A stretch of 64,000 nucleotides of DNA from Varroa destructor (GCF_002443255.2 NW_019211458.1:21623643-21687642); one strand, 5' to 3'. Shown: positions 41,032 to 53,925, numbered from the stretch's first letter. The notes: a model not told the origin generated them from the letters alone. A program made the numbers and translations.

Positions 41032-43288
41032 GCCTCCCCCTAAGAATAGCTACCACCTTTCTCTTTGTTACTGGCCAAGGCTAATGTGGCTATTACAGTA
41101 GATGGATTTTCAGCCAGCTTTAGAGCGCTATACTGCGTTCAGGCCATAGTCGCTGAGGTCAAAGAATCATAGCACTTCGGCTGTTTAGCTGAGTGAACAC
41201 ACATATTTAGCAGAGTTGTTGTTCCTGTTAGTGTTAGTAGTCAACTGACTGGGCAACTGGGAGACCGGTTTACCCCGCCAACCTCGCCATATAGGATGCC
41301 ATTCAAACTAGTTTGCAGTCTTGGCGCATGTCTGTCCCAGAGGGATACATAAATTTTGGCCAAAGTATATTCTTTCGGCTAAATATTCTATGGGAACAGG
41401 ATATGACAGGCACAACAAAAACTGTCGCCACTTTGCTTCTATGATGCTAGAGTATTACAATTTACAGTACCCGAACCGATCTGTATACGTGTGCTGGCTG
41501 GCGGGAGCTAAAAACAGGCGGATTATGCTAAGCAATAACATTACTTTGCATGTAGTTTAAGTGCTGCTCACATATTCAATATACGCAAAACTTTCGCGGC
41601 ACACATCGGGATGTATTCACTCTTTCATGCAGTGGTGTTTGAAGCAAGAGATGACTGCGCTAAAACGCCAATTTCATCCACAGTTCAGATGCCGTAGTTC
41701 TTGGCACGTCCTCATTCTCCTACTCAGTTCTCGATCATGAACAGATACATTCCATCTTAAATTTGCACATGCTTCGCCTATTTCAAGTTTACCCCTCCTT
41801 TCGGTACATCCCTGCGCTCGTTCCTGGTGCGTCGATAGCCTTTCAGGCTTTCGAGGCTTGGCCTTCGTTTCTTGCCGCCTCTTTTGCCTCTCTTTAAAAC
41901 TGCATTCCTCGAAACTACGGCCTTTCTCCAAAGTAAAGCGCCTCGGCGCCATTTCTCTGAAACGAGAGGAAGAGACAGAAATCTGCGCGAGACAGAGTCT
42001 GACACGGATGGCCGTGGACGTTGCTCATCAAAGCTGCTCTCACCCTTATAGTTGCAGCAACAGTTATAGTAGTAAGAACGCGTTCGTGGCGCTTTGGCCG
42101 CGCTCGGAGCGTCTGTGGTCTGTTTAAAAAAAGATGACTTTCAGGGGATCCGTTCACTTGAGGTTGCAGAACGAGGCTTCCGAGCAGCCGTCGCTACTGC
42201 CACCGCGGACTGGGTAATCGCTTCTGCTTGCACTACTAGAACCGAGGTGCTACTACCCAGGTTACTCAAAGAGTGATTCTTGCTTTATTCCGAAGAACAA
42301 GAAAATGCCCGAAACGGAACAAAAAAAGAGATATCAGAGTTTGCTCCTATCCCCAAGGTCCTATGGCGACAGAATAACTGCTAGTAGTAGTAAGAAAATC
42401 ATTTTTATACGTAGCAGGGCGGGGGCCAATCGCATTTGATGTAAAGTGTGCAGGAAAACTCCGAATTGATGATAGGCCCTGTTAGCGGACTGTCAAAAAC
42501 ACCAATCCCCATGGTGTTTACATGGTCGTACAAAGTACAAGGCCCAGCGCAAAGTGCGCCGTACTAAGCGTAACATCTGTTTGTGGCAGTGGGTAGAGAC
42601 CGACCGGGCATTAACGAGCGTCACCACCTTAGTCTCGTCGGAAGTGTGATTGACTTTGAAACCTTGGCGCTGCACAATTCCGCTAGCTACAATTCAACAT
42701 CTTCAACTTTATTGTATCAAAGGTAGTATGACTCAACAGATAGTGAGGGAACCCTGAGAAGTGTAAAGGAACTGGCAATGTATAGTTCGTAACGTCCCCT
42801 GCGTGCTAAAACGTCTTCCCTATTTTGAAGTAGAGGGTGCGTCTATACTAACTCTTCTGCTTGTTCTGAACGGTAAAAATGGGACTGAAATTGATGCAAT
42901 TGAAATAGCAGAAGTAACCAAGCGGTACTTATTAATGATATCATGATTGATAAAGGTAAGTAATTAGCAAAGGTGGGGAATGTAGCATGGAAACGATGTC
43001 AAGCTTTTCGAAGACCATTCACGGGTGCATACATTTTTTATGCAAAGCAGCATATATTTTTTAAATATCTTAGTTTGTTGCTGGTGCCATATAGAGCAGT
43101 TGAATATGTGCGTCAGACGAGTGTCCTTGTATTTCGGCGCTGCTCCAAAAACGATAATATGGAGCAACCAGATAACACAGTAATGCTCCTATTGAGTGTT
43201 ATAGAGTATATACTAATAATCGACATGAAATCGACTCCTGTCAAATCACTTATAAGCCCACTGATAAATTTCAGTACCGAAAAAACTA

Positions 43289-43330
43289 GTGAGGACATTT
43301 TTTAAAAATTATTTTAATAAATGCCCTCAC
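43289..43330. repeat. Imperfect hairpin, 12-bp arms
   Basis: GTGAGGACATTT and AAATGCCCTCAC are complementary except for one position, around an 18-base AT-rich loop. It overlaps the end of a 110-codon plus-strand ORF (42973-43305) that has no recognised domain. Confidence 0.7.
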
Positions 43331-46300
43331 TTCTTGTGGACGGTAATTTTTTCGTTTAATAATAGCCGTTTAGTTGGAAGAGTTATATGAGTTCACCTTA
43401 CGAAACTATTCCTCATTGAGCAAAGAGGACATTATCCATTCCTTAAGATACGCGCTTCAGCGATAAAAAGCGTAAGGTAGATTCATAACTCGCTGGACCT
43501 TTGTGTTAGGCGACAGTCCTAGAAATAAAACGGGGAAGCGCGAATTCATTTCTCTACCTAAGAGAGCGTTTAGCGTCTACGAAAGCTACCAGTTTTCTTC
43601 ACTGTCCCCTCCTTATTTCAGCTTTCTCTTCTTTTTCAAGTACCTTTTGCTGCTTCAAGCGTTTTTAAATAATATGCAATAAGGCCGCGTGGTCTGGCCT
43701 CGTCGGGCAGACATGTCCAAAGGAATATGAAAGACCTTAAGTAGCACAGACTACGCGCACATACAGGGCAGAAACGGCGAAAAAGTATGTAGTGACAAAT
43801 TCATTTTGCTTAGCGCTGCCCAGCGGGTTCCTCAGCAGGACTGCCAATCTAGCGCCATTGTTAGGGCTGCTGTTCCGCCGCGGACCCGAGATTACATTCT
43901 GTGTACATCCAACAGCGAAGTCTTTACTAGGAAACTTCGCGGGTAGGGGAATGAACCAGTGAGGTAAAAGTGTAAAGCAATCAACCACGGCATGGTCGGG
44001 AACTGAGAACCTGGTAGGGAGCGACGGAGTGAAAAAATCCAGCCATCAGTAATACTCGACTTGACAATGTTGATAACAGGATGCCGAAAGAGGGCCACGC
44101 TTGAATTTTGAAGCATGCAACTCTGTTAATGTCGTAACTTCTCTCATCACTGTCATTTATCATCATAGCTTTTCACTTATGCTGCTGCCGAGATTCTTGG
44201 TATTGTTTATTAACAATGATATTGTTATTAGCAGTGGCGTATACGAATATCGTCAATTTATTAGCGATTCTGCTCCCTCGTCTGACCGCCTGGCTTAATT
44301 CTCTTCCTTGTCATCGTCGTCTCCTTGAGTGCGTCTCCTTGTGCAACTGACAGACTCGATAATCGAAGGTTATCGCCAAGGGCAGTGAATTACTCTATCT
44401 ACTATGTTCTGTGTTATTAGCTTTGTCACAAAAATGCAGGATAATCCCTTACACCAAGGAAAGGCCAGGCGAGATGACACCGGCAAGGGGTCTGCAACCT
44501 ACAGGCCCCTTGGGTGACAGGCGCTTCATTTGCGGCTTCAGCCAAAGCAGGCCAAACTAGTGGTAGGGACAACAGCGGGAGCCAAGGCAGAACAAGTGGC
44601 AAAGACACCGGTATTTAGAGTAGGATGAGGCACCGATATCAATGGACCGACCGATGACACTGAAATCGTATTGGTACCATTTGTTCGATGAAGTGCTAAA
44701 AAGCGCCTGGCCGTATTTAACTGAGAGTTTTTCCTTTGCGACAACAGCACGAGCAGCAACGGCCTAGGGATGGCTGTTGCTACCGCCTAACTGAGTGCAT
44801 GGGCGCCTTACTATTGTGAGAAAGTAAGGAAAAGCTAGGTGTTTAGGAAACTGACGAGCCTTTGTTACCATTTGGGTGGGGCCAACGAGACAACAATGAG
44901 CCTGTGAGCTGAAACAAGATAAGTCGAACAAACCTGGCATAGAGAAGAAGCAGCAGTTGCCGGGCGAGTGGACAGATAGTGAGCGGCAAGTATATCACAA
45001 AAGCCATAATACACGCCCGTGTCACAAGCCCGTTTTCCGTAAACCTTGCTTTGTACATTAGCATGGATGAAGTGAATGCATTTGTTCGTGTTAAGATATG
45101 GCCGTACGTACGAGACAGGACGTCAACTAGCTAGAGCAGCTTACGCTGCTAACACCGATTGCAGCTACAGCGGCAACCTGAACGATATCGATGAAAAACG
45201 AAATCGTCTGCTTCTTTGTCCTTTTATTGTCAAATAAGTGCTTTCCGCTTGTCCCTTAAACGAGAACAGCAACCACGAGTTGTCTTTGGGGATCTACTGT
45301 TGATATTGGCAGGTGGAGCTGCGCGACCAAATCGTTTTAATCTAGCTACCTACAGGTAGCTTTAATAGTAGAATGCATTCCACCGCCCATTCACCAAAAC
45401 TAGAAAGTTCTTGTTCTTATCGTGCATCTTCTATTTTTTATCGTCTTGGTGGCCGTTGGCGCATGGCATGATGCGTAGTCATTAAAGCAGGTGAAGCGGC
45501 GGCATGAGACGAAAGCGGAGAAAACTAAAGGTTTTTCAAGTAGAGGTCCGTCTATGTGCCTGAACTAACGTTTCTTGCTTCCACTGATGCTGCCGCGCCA
45601 TCTTTATTTTCTTGCCGTAGCAATGTCGTCCAACGGTCCCGGTGGATGAGGTGAAGGCGGCCTTTTCATGCCTAGCGACCAAAGCCTTTTTTACGATTCA
45701 GAACAGAGGCCTCGGCCAGCTTGGTCTGCCGTAGCCGGCTGGACTTCAACTGAACTAAAAGAAGGGGGATTCCTGAAATAGGGACAAAGACAGGTTTGGC
45801 TTGACTTTGCCGTCCCGGAGCCGTCGAACGTGGATGGGGCGGTCAATCCATCAGTCCGTTGGCGCCTAACTCTTCCTTCTGAAAAGGACGCTGTCGAAGG
45901 GTAGTTCAACATTTCTGCTATCACAGGACCGAGCCTCTCCATGCTCCAACTTCTGTTGATGTTATTGGTACTATAGACGGCTTTTCTTTTTTCGTTCCGA
46001 GCTAAATCGTCGAAATGGCGGTCAAAAAACCTACGTTAGAAATACATGCGTTCGATATTTTTACACAAAACGGAAGCACCGCTTCATTCAGCCACCCTAG
46101 TCGCGCACTAATAAATCGTGAGCGAAGAAATAATACCAGCATGTTAGCAGCTATCAGAAGCTTCGAATGAGGAACTCCAAGCAACTACTGCCTCTTTTCC
46201 GCCATAAAATAGGCCCTTCATTGCGATTTTCAAAATCATAAGATCATCAACCGAGAACTGCGTCTGTCGCAGCCTGCTGTAATCGTTTACGTTTTCGTTA

Positions 46301-48642
46301 TATTTTAGTCGTAAAACTGGTGGTCTTTAAAAGGAAGGTAGCCTGATATCTGGTTATAGGAAATTGCCACTCTTCCAAACGGCTTTCATCGACAAATTTA
46401 TAAATAATCTCACATGTGACATGCATTTACTATTAATGTCATGAATTTCCATTTTCGCTAGATATTCTTTCTGTTTACGCCGATCAGATACCACTGTATA
46501 GCTCCAATATGGAGGTAATAAAACAGAAAACAATATCTTTCCTCTCTCAACAAATACTACATAAATCTACATTTTTTTTTATCCATGTCCCAGTATTTCC
46601 ACAGCTTTCTCCCTGAAGGATCTTTTTGCTCCGCGGACCATGCCGGCGATAGAAAGCCGCCTTGTTATTATGTAGCTTGCTCTAGCGACCTGCTTCTTCT
46701 CTGTTTTCTGCCTCCGTTTTTCCTATTACTATTTCGAGCCCCTTATCATCGAAAAGCCGCTATATGACAGACGGCCGCCCTTTTCTGGAAAAATAGCGCC
46801 TGTTATAGACAGTCTTGTCTGGCCTGGGGAAAGAGCGGCGTACCGGTAGTAGTAGGTAACCTATGGTGGTGGTGTAGTCTAAAAGCTGTACAAGAAGTAA
46901 ATTTGCTTAAACAGGCACGAAAAGAAACGTGCGACGCGTACATCTGTCAGCTTTCGGAGACATGCAGAAGGCCAGAAACATCCTATAGCACATCTCCTCT
47001 CGTACGCTCAGCCATTGATCCATACGTACGAATGTATACGCGCACTAAGATATGTACACAAAAAGCGTGCCTGTGGCAGTCGCGATGGAGAGTGTCGCTG
47101 ATTGAAAAGTCGCTTTTCCCCAAACACACCGACAGCATTAGTATGCATCCGCGTCCTCCAATGCTGCTATCGTTGACGTCGCTTGCGCCGTACCCAGTTT
47201 GAGGCGGTGCTATTGGCTTTATCTCTACGGTTCAACCCAAACATACCAAAATAGAGTTTATGTGATTGTGCGATGTACAGGGCCAGCCGATACAGAGAAT
47301 ATGGCCGGCCGAAAACTACCTCGCACAGATTGCAGTCTGATTGAGCTGGCACGTTCCGAATTTTACCGAACCAGCCGGCAGCACCCAGCCTTCCTACCAG
47401 CGATTCCTCAATGCGGTTGCCAATCGGTTCTATTTTGATTTACCACCGTTCCTACTATCAGAAACACTACGTCCATTTATCCTCTGCCCTCATTCCCATG
47501 ATAATATGGCAACTGTGCCATATTGATTTTTCGCAAATGAACACCCATGATAAGCGGATCGGCATCGTCATACTATTGCAGTACACCTGACTCAGAAGCA
47601 GAATGGGATCTAACCATTATCACTGGCGAGCAACAGAGCTTGGATTGAACAACGGAACTGGTCGGACAGTGGTCACCGTACAGACGGAGAGTGCCGTAAA
47701 AGTGCTCACTGCTGACACTCTACCTCCAGCTCCTCCTGAGATTGCAGCGAATAGCGTCATCGGCTGCATCAGCAAAACCTGCAGGTCAAAAAGTAACATC
47801 AGCATCGCCTGGTACAGCAGCAGCGGCAGCAAGAATCGTTAACATGGGGCCCCGTCCCGTTTTCTCAGAACGAAAACACGGGCACATGGTCGTCGCCGTC
47901 TCCACCTGCATCCGCACCCGTCACAAGTACGGAATAACACTTGTGCCCACCTGCACTGCACAGATGCCGAGATGGGAAAAATTAAAATGCTGTTCGTCGG
48001 CTCAGCGCCTCAGGACCCAATGGCTAGAACCAGCATTGTAGTAAGAGCCACTAACATACAAACACGACTGTTCGTGAGGCAGGCCACCGGCTGAGACGAA
48101 GGAAAGTGGCATTTATGTGAAGGACCAGGGAAACGGGGCAACATGTCGTTTCCTTTAACGCTTTCTGCCCTCCAGTTCCTCATCAGCTTCTTTTCTGTCT
48201 TGTGTCCTGCTAGATACATTAACATAATCCCCTCATAGGAAACATGCGATGACATGAGTGCCTACTGCGTTCGCTTCGTTGCATTACATAGTTTTCGCGT
48301 CATCCAATAAACATTGTGGTCTACGAGTAACATACATATGTAACTACGGCATTAATAATTCAATGGAATGCTAGTATAACTTCTTAAGAAAGCACAGTTC
48401 TTTTACCAAACCAATAATACAATGTGTTCCTTTGCTCGATAAAAATTCACTTGGTTGTATCAGATATGCACATTGATTTTAATGTTATTTATAATAACGT
48501 AACGTAGTACGTAAGTGTTCCTCGACAAATGAGTATATATAATGTTATTTTCATGCTTACGAACATACTATATGTACTATACAGACAGTTTGAAAATGGA
48601 TTCTGTTTATGTTATATACCTGTCAAGTAGTTTTTTTGTGCA

Positions 48643-48665
48643 TGTATATACATATATATATATAT
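48643..48665. repeat. TA microsatellite
   Basis: A TA run with one C interruption, about 180 bp inside the intron from the candidate first-exon donor. Confidence 0.85.
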
Positions 48666-48845
48666 GATGCATACAGATGTATCATTTACGTATCTCCATG
48701 TATGGTACGTCAGTGTTAACATAGCCGGCAAGTGTGTACACGTGAAAATATTTTTGTCTGTTATTCTGTGGTGGTTTGTAAATAGCGTCGTCTTCGTGGA
48801 CGTCACCTTTTTCTAGCCTAGTCTAGACTACACGATTGTACTCAC

Positions 48846-48884
48846 CCTGGAGTCGAGAATGGGCTCGTAAGAGGGCTGCATCAT
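48846..48884 (-). CDS. Candidate first coding exon of the alpha-catulin-like gene
   Basis: On the minus strand two adjacent ATG codons (48884-48882 and 48881-48879), preceded by GCC with G at -3, open a frame MMQPSYEPILDSR. It runs into a strong donor, CCAGG followed by GTGAGT at 48845. The exon ends after a complete codon (phase 0), matching the phase-0 acceptor of the exon ending at 8370. An in-frame TGA at 49058-49056 with no ATG between supports starting at 48884 if the transcript is continuous there. The ILDSR end recalls the L-D-S-G stretch just before the conserved N-terminal helix in human alpha-catulin. This is a weak match, and the link to the 8030 exon is inferred. Alternatively, the frame could be entered by splicing at about 49040, making a longer coding exon of 65 codons. 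Confidence 0.45.
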
Positions 48885-49145
48885 GGCCCCGACGCCGATA
48901 TTCGCTGCTGATCGAAACCTGTGTGCTAGCAGCGAGGTCTGATATCGCGTGTACCAATTCAGGGCGCCTGCTGGACCGGCCGGGGCCTCGTGGTGAGTGG
49001 CGTATTCACCTCGGTGTGGTCGTCTTGACCCTGTCGCCACAATCCGGGTCAGTTCTCACTGGGCACACCACCAATAGTCCGCATCGCCGGTGATAATCAC
49101 GCACTCACAATCACTGGTAGTCCAGTCCCCCTTGTTGTCTTCTTC
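48885..49145 (-). promoter_or_regulatory. Candidate 5' untranslated exon segment of the alpha-catulin-like gene
   Basis: Directly upstream of the candidate start codon on the minus strand and continuous with it. A plausible acceptor (TCTTCCACAG) sits at 49146-49147, so a 300-base exon 48846-49145 could be spliced from a further upstream leader. All three minus-strand frames carry a stop before the donor-linked frame opens. GC content is higher than in the flanks. No TATA box was recognised. Confidence 0.3.
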
Positions 49146-49666
49146 CTGTGGAAGACAGTCCAATTGATTTCTATTTTTTTTGTTTATTTCTCTTTCTTCC
49201 TTTATCCTGCCAATTGAATCGTCGTTCGATTTATACTAGCGATAAACGAAGATCTAATAGTGACTAGCACTGCATTACTGGATTTTTACGGTGGCGGTAA
49301 ACCCGTTGTCGAGGCGTGACGAGACGATGGTGCTGCTGCCTGAGCAACAGCGCCAGCGACGGCTTTCTAATATCGTTGTTGTTTCAACCTGCAGATTTGT
49401 TGGGTCGGCGTACGAGTAATGCGGTTCTCAGGTGTTTACTATATTAACTAGACCACTGTCGCTGTTTTTATTAGCATTGCATCAGAAGTTGTTACGATAT
49501 CTTCATTATTCCCGAACCAGAAACGAGACGACACTACGACAGCAACGGACAATAGCTTGAGAGGCGAATATCAATTGAAATGAGGTTTTCTATCTGATAT
49601 AAATATACATAACCTTTTCTCGGTCTTTTATGACTTCGTTTTCCTTTTAGCGATGCCTGCCTCCAG

Positions 49667-49719
49667 TATATATATATATATATATACACACACACATATA
49701 TATATATATCGATATATAA
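49667..49719. repeat. Compound TA-CA-TA microsatellite
   Basis: TA units, then CA units, then TA units again, visible directly. Confidence 0.9.
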
Positions 49720-51354
49720 GGTCTTTTTTCTTCAGATTCCCATTCGTCCTGTAGCTCAGTTCAGGTCGTTCCGCACTCAGTTTATTCTGTGTCGTCGCCG
49801 TGGTAGGTTTGTTCGACAACAACACTGCTGCTTCGAAGGTTTGTCTTCCTTCTTCTGTTTTCGTTCGTATTAGTATCATCAATCGTAATAGAAGCGTATA
49901 ATCGCCCCTTTGCCTGTCCGTATTCTTGACCAGGTCGGTAGTGGGCGGTGAACTTATTTGGGCGTTTAGCGGAAACGGCGACTTCATCTGCTGCTTCCTC
50001 TTTTTTATGAACCGGCTTCATTACATTGTCGGCTACCGTCTTGAGGTCCTACTTTCCATCGTGCTTTTTTGTCGTGTTTTTTTTTTGTTATTGTCCGTAG
50101 TTATTGTTGTTATTCCTGTCGCTATTGCCGTTGCTTCTGCGCTGTTTTTCTTTTGTCGACTTTCACTACGCGGGCGCCGTCAGCGTTAAGGGTGCGTAAC
50201 GCCCCCTACCTTCTCCTGGTAAATATCGGCGTTTGCGCCTTCGCCTTGTTTTCTATACAGACCTATTTACGACTCTCTCGCACACTCGCACACGGACACA
50301 CAACAGTTGGTTATATTAGCGCGGCTTCGTAATGATGCTGGCCGTTGTCCTAGCGCCAAGGCTCCTCTGAACGATATCGGGTTTTCGTGCGTGGTCCACT
50401 CATACTTGCACTCCTCACACGAGCTGTTGCTGGAGCGCTATGGAAGCCCTCATTCGATTACGCTGCCGTCCTGGTTGTCGTTCTCGCCATCTCTCCGCAG
50501 AGCATCCGTACGATGATGGATAAACCATGCACCGGGCCGTTCGACCTGTTCCTTCACCGCTAGCACCGACACAATTTATACTCCTCAGCAAATTCAGTGC
50601 GTTGGCTAGTTTAAGCGCACTATAAATAATCTGTTATCATCTTCGGTTCGGTGCGGTCCCATGCGATACCAAGGGCGGCACTTGTCCTGCTGCTAACATT
50701 GAGCGCTGGTGGTTGGTGGGCCTGCCCCTAACGTCTCCTTCGTGGCAGATGGCCACTACTGGCGGCCGCAGCTGGCGTGTGGTTGCCACCGATGCTGCAG
50801 CAGTAGTCAGTATTTGCAAGTGTTGCGATCTTTCAGTATTCTCCTGGTAGCCTATATAGCTGCTTGCGGGTCGATCAGTTGGTCGAGGTGCCGGCTGGGT
50901 GAGGATTGCTTCTTTTTGTTTCACTGCCCAACAGCACAATCTGGCTTGATAACTTGCTAGTTATATCTTACTTATTATTATTATCATCATCGTAATCTCA
51001 CTGTCGTACACGTTTTTTTTTTCTTGCTTTTTATCTGTCGAACACTGATACGTAGAGCTGCTATTACTATCAATCAAGTGGCTAGTAATACGTTTAGTAG
51101 ATTTAATTATTTACTTGATTGACAACATGAACAAGTCTCACTGAAGTTCGAAAATGCACTGCCACACTACCGTTAGTAACAATAGTACGTTGGTTCGACG
51201 GGGTATGTTTCGATGGGGTTTGGCGATTAGTTGATCTCGTCTCGAAAATGTTCGGCGTATGGGGTTTTTTCAACGCTTTCCATGTTTTTCGTATAGATAT
51301 AGATTATTATATATATTTCTTCCATAGTTGTATATGTTTTTTGTATATATGTAC

Positions 51355-51355
51355 G

Positions 51356-51407
<52 letters not shown>

Positions 51408-51412
51408 TGTGT
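51355..51412. repeat. Long GT microsatellite
   Basis: About 29 GT units with a C and an extra T as the only interruptions. It accounts for the Val/Cys and Thr/His runs in overlapping ORFs on both strands. Confidence 0.95.
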
Positions 51413-52020
51413 AATAAACAACACGATCGTCGAAGTAATAGCAGTAGCTCGGTTTGTCCGTTCGTTTCACCGGTTTATTTTTTGTTACTTAATCTATTTA
51501 CGTCTTGCTCTTTCTTCACGAGTGGCCTATTGGCACACCTTGCAATGTAGTGCGTACTCTATTATTTATATTAATTGTTGTTGTCAGAATCATGTCGTCG
51601 GGGTTTGTCGTTTGGCGCTCACTCTCATAGACACACATATATACACTCCCATCGACTTCGGTGTATATGTAGAATGCGATACGTTTTCTCTCATCTGCGG
51701 CTTTCGCTCCGTTCGTTTTTCTTACACGTACTGCTGCTAGATTTCTTCGATAATTAGAGTCCTTCGTAATTGTCCACGGAAAAGGTTGTTGATGAATACT
51801 TTAAACGGGATGCATTACGTCTTGACGATTATATGGTTTTTATCATTATTTTTGTTACTGTTGGTAGTAGTACGAGCAATGGGAATAAGTATAGCAGTAG
51901 TTGAAGTAGCTATAATAGCTATAGTCAATATGATCCTATTATCAGTAGCTGTACAACCTGCAGTAGTAGTATACATGACGCTCGAGCTGAAGATCTGCAC
52001 GGAGTCTTCTTTTCTTCGTC

Positions 52021-52041
52021 TTGTTGTTGTTGTTGTTGTTG
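52021..52041. repeat. (TTG)7 trinucleotide repeat
   Basis: Seven TTG units in tandem (CAA on the minus strand). It belongs to the T/G-rich block. Confidence 0.9.
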
Positions 52042-52687
52042 GTTGAGATCCTAATAGATGTAGTACCAGTTGTTGCTTCGGTAATATTCGTATCAAATTG
52101 GTTGATTGGACAGTTGCTGCGTTGCGTTTACTGGTGACGACGGTGGTAATGGCATCTTCTCTGTTACGCGGTCTACCTTACCCTCCTTCATATGCATGTT
52201 ATTATTTGCTATATTCTTGTTGGTGTAGCTAGTTGTTGTGGTTACTGGCAAAAACTTATGCGAGGCAGGAAGGTACTGTTTCGTGCTGCTATATCAAGCC
52301 GATTGGTTGGAAGGGCAGTTGACACTGCTGTAGTAGTTGTTCAATCTGCCGTTTTGCTGTCTCAAATTTTTCCTCTGTTTCTTTACTTTTCTAATATGAC
52401 CGGACCCCCTCTATTTTCACCGTCTTCATCTCTCAATCAGCCAATGTGGGTAATCGTGACGCCGACTGGATAATTAACAACGCACCGCGTACCAACAAGT
52501 ATCGTATCATACTGGTGCAAGTTTAATGTTTGCTATAGCTGCGTAATAAAGAATTGTCATCTTTATGAGTCATCGGCATTATCCTATACTGCCGATGCCA
52601 ACAAGCGTCAAATTACGTCAAACGGACGCAACGGGTCAACACAGCGTACTCTTTCCGTCCATTCATCTTCTACCCTGTCACATATAC

Positions 52688-52720
52688 GTATATATATATA
52701 TACATATATCTATCTATATG
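52688..52720. repeat. TA/TATC microsatellite
   Basis: TA units pass into ATCT-like units. Visible directly. Confidence 0.8.
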
Positions 52721-53140
52721 ATGTTGAACAGTGTTAGATGTGTTGCGGTATCACGCAGTACGAGATCATCACTGCTGTTACCATCGAAGACTTTCACATA
52801 TTCAGCCGATTCGTCACTTTGCTTGCTATCATTCTGCAGCCGCTACCACTCTCGTTGGCAATACCATCATTTAAATGATCGTGCTTGTCGTCACCATTGG
52901 CAGACATAGATAATACCGGCATTTTCTGATCTGTTACACGATTATTGAACGGTGAGATAGATCAGCGGCTCCGCAGTCGCTAACTTCTATTATGATTAAA
53001 TTACGAACGGTAAAACAAGAGCTTCTCGCTTATTCGTTTCGTTGTTTACGCACGCGCGACTACCCGCCCAACGCACATATGATTTGTCTCGTGACACGAG
53101 CTTTCTGTTTTTTTCTTCGACGATGCCAGATAAAGGCAAA

Positions 53141-53156
53141 TATATATATATATATT
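53141..53156. repeat. TA microsatellite
   Basis: Eight TA units in the T/G-rich block. Confidence 0.85.
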
Positions 53157-53570
53157 GTTAGAGGAAGTAATAAAGGTAGCTAGTACAATACGAGCGAAGC
53201 TGGATGACGTGTTCGTATTTTGTTTCGCCGGGTCTCGCTCTCGTCGTATCGAATCGATTAGCGTTTTTGTTATGTGCCTATTTCACAGATTTCTTTGGTT
53301 GCTGTAGGTTGGAAGGACATGATCACTGCAGGTTTTTTTCGCGCTCCTAGATTACGCGCGTTTGTCTATATTTGAATTGTGGCGTTTTCGGTTTCTTCTT
53401 GTACGATGATTTCATTTCCTGTATCCGTGACTATGTTTGTTTTCGTTTAGAGAAGGAGAGAAGGAAAACAGGGATCGACGTGATGATTCTTGTGCAGCAC
53501 GAGCTGTTGTCATGTGTTCACTTAACACCCCTGTGGGCTGGTTGTCTTTCCCTGGGCTTGTTCTTCTTCC

Positions 53571-53925
53571 TTATGGGCAGCAGTCACAACCACAGCTTAT
53601 GCAGCGTCCCCCATAGACGAATGGCTTCACGTCCGGTGCACGCTGTCTGACGATATTACTCTCGTACATCATCATGCTACTTGCAATAACATTGGTACAA
53701 CGAATGAGCAAGTTTCTTGTGTCGCTGCTGTTTCGTAGAGTGGCCATGCCATGGCTAGCTTTACACGTTGACGTGTAGCACGTTTTCCTGCACGATTCCG
53801 CGTCTGCTGCTACGGCTGCACCCAGTCTTCTTTTTATTGTCGATGTCCTCAGGTTTTTTTCGCTCGCACCACGACTGTTCGTGCTACGTCTTCCTTTCTC
53901 GTTGTTGCTGTTGTTGTTATTGTTG

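Larger units (their letters stand above)
32501..41040 (-). other. Presumed intron; microsatellite-rich
   Basis: Holds several microsatellites (listed separately). ORFs at 32503-32799 (98 codons, plus) and 37488-37847 (119 codons, plus; first ATG at 37494) lack recognised domains and are not bounded by clear splice sites. A GCTA run lies at 33722-33737. A 16-bp unit (about TATATAAGCAGTTTAT) is nearly duplicated around 40327-40359. Nothing else was supported. Confidence 0.45.
41041..48845 (-). other. Presumed giant intron of the alpha-catulin-like gene, 5' part
   Basis: This stretch follows the candidate first coding exon and is slightly richer in GC than the middle of the intron. A GC-richer stretch at about 47600-48050 is open in several frames on both strands (70-99 codons) but shows no recognised domain. 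A similar patch lies at 44430-44760. A 12-bp inverted repeat with one mismatch sits at 43289-43330. No transposase or RT was recognised. Confidence 0.45.
49146..53570 (-). other. T/G-rich (plus strand) 5' flank or leader region of the alpha-catulin-like gene
   Basis: The plus strand is conspicuously T- and G-rich, with repeated GTT, GTC, TTG, GCT and T runs, so the minus strand is A/C-rich with CAA- and CAG-like motifs. The skew holds over several kilobases and contrasts with the intron to the left. Sense-strand CAA/CAG richness is common in insect leaders and exons, so this may be transcribed leftward as 5'UTR or a first intron. ORFs in it (up to 127 codons) follow the repeats and have no recognised domain. 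Confidence 0.4.

Noticed and set aside
42330..42360. Minus-strand E-Q-T-L, candidate for the missing catulin N-terminal motif
   Set aside because: A TAG stop immediately precedes the E and the following residues (ISLFLF) do not match L-P-L-V.
42973..43305. 110-codon plus-strand ORF ending in a hairpin
   Set aside because: No recognised domain. The hairpin with one mismatch is AT-looped and could be incidental.
44426..44759. Leu/Pro-rich minus-strand ORFs (SLPLV) resembling the catulin/catenin T-L-L-P-L-V motif
   Set aside because: The preceding residues (LPWLPLL) do not fit the required S-V-E-Q context and there is no flanking conservation.
51248..51740. ORFs with Cys-Val and Thr-His runs
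   Set aside because: The runs are simply the GT microsatellite at 51355-51412 translated on each strand.
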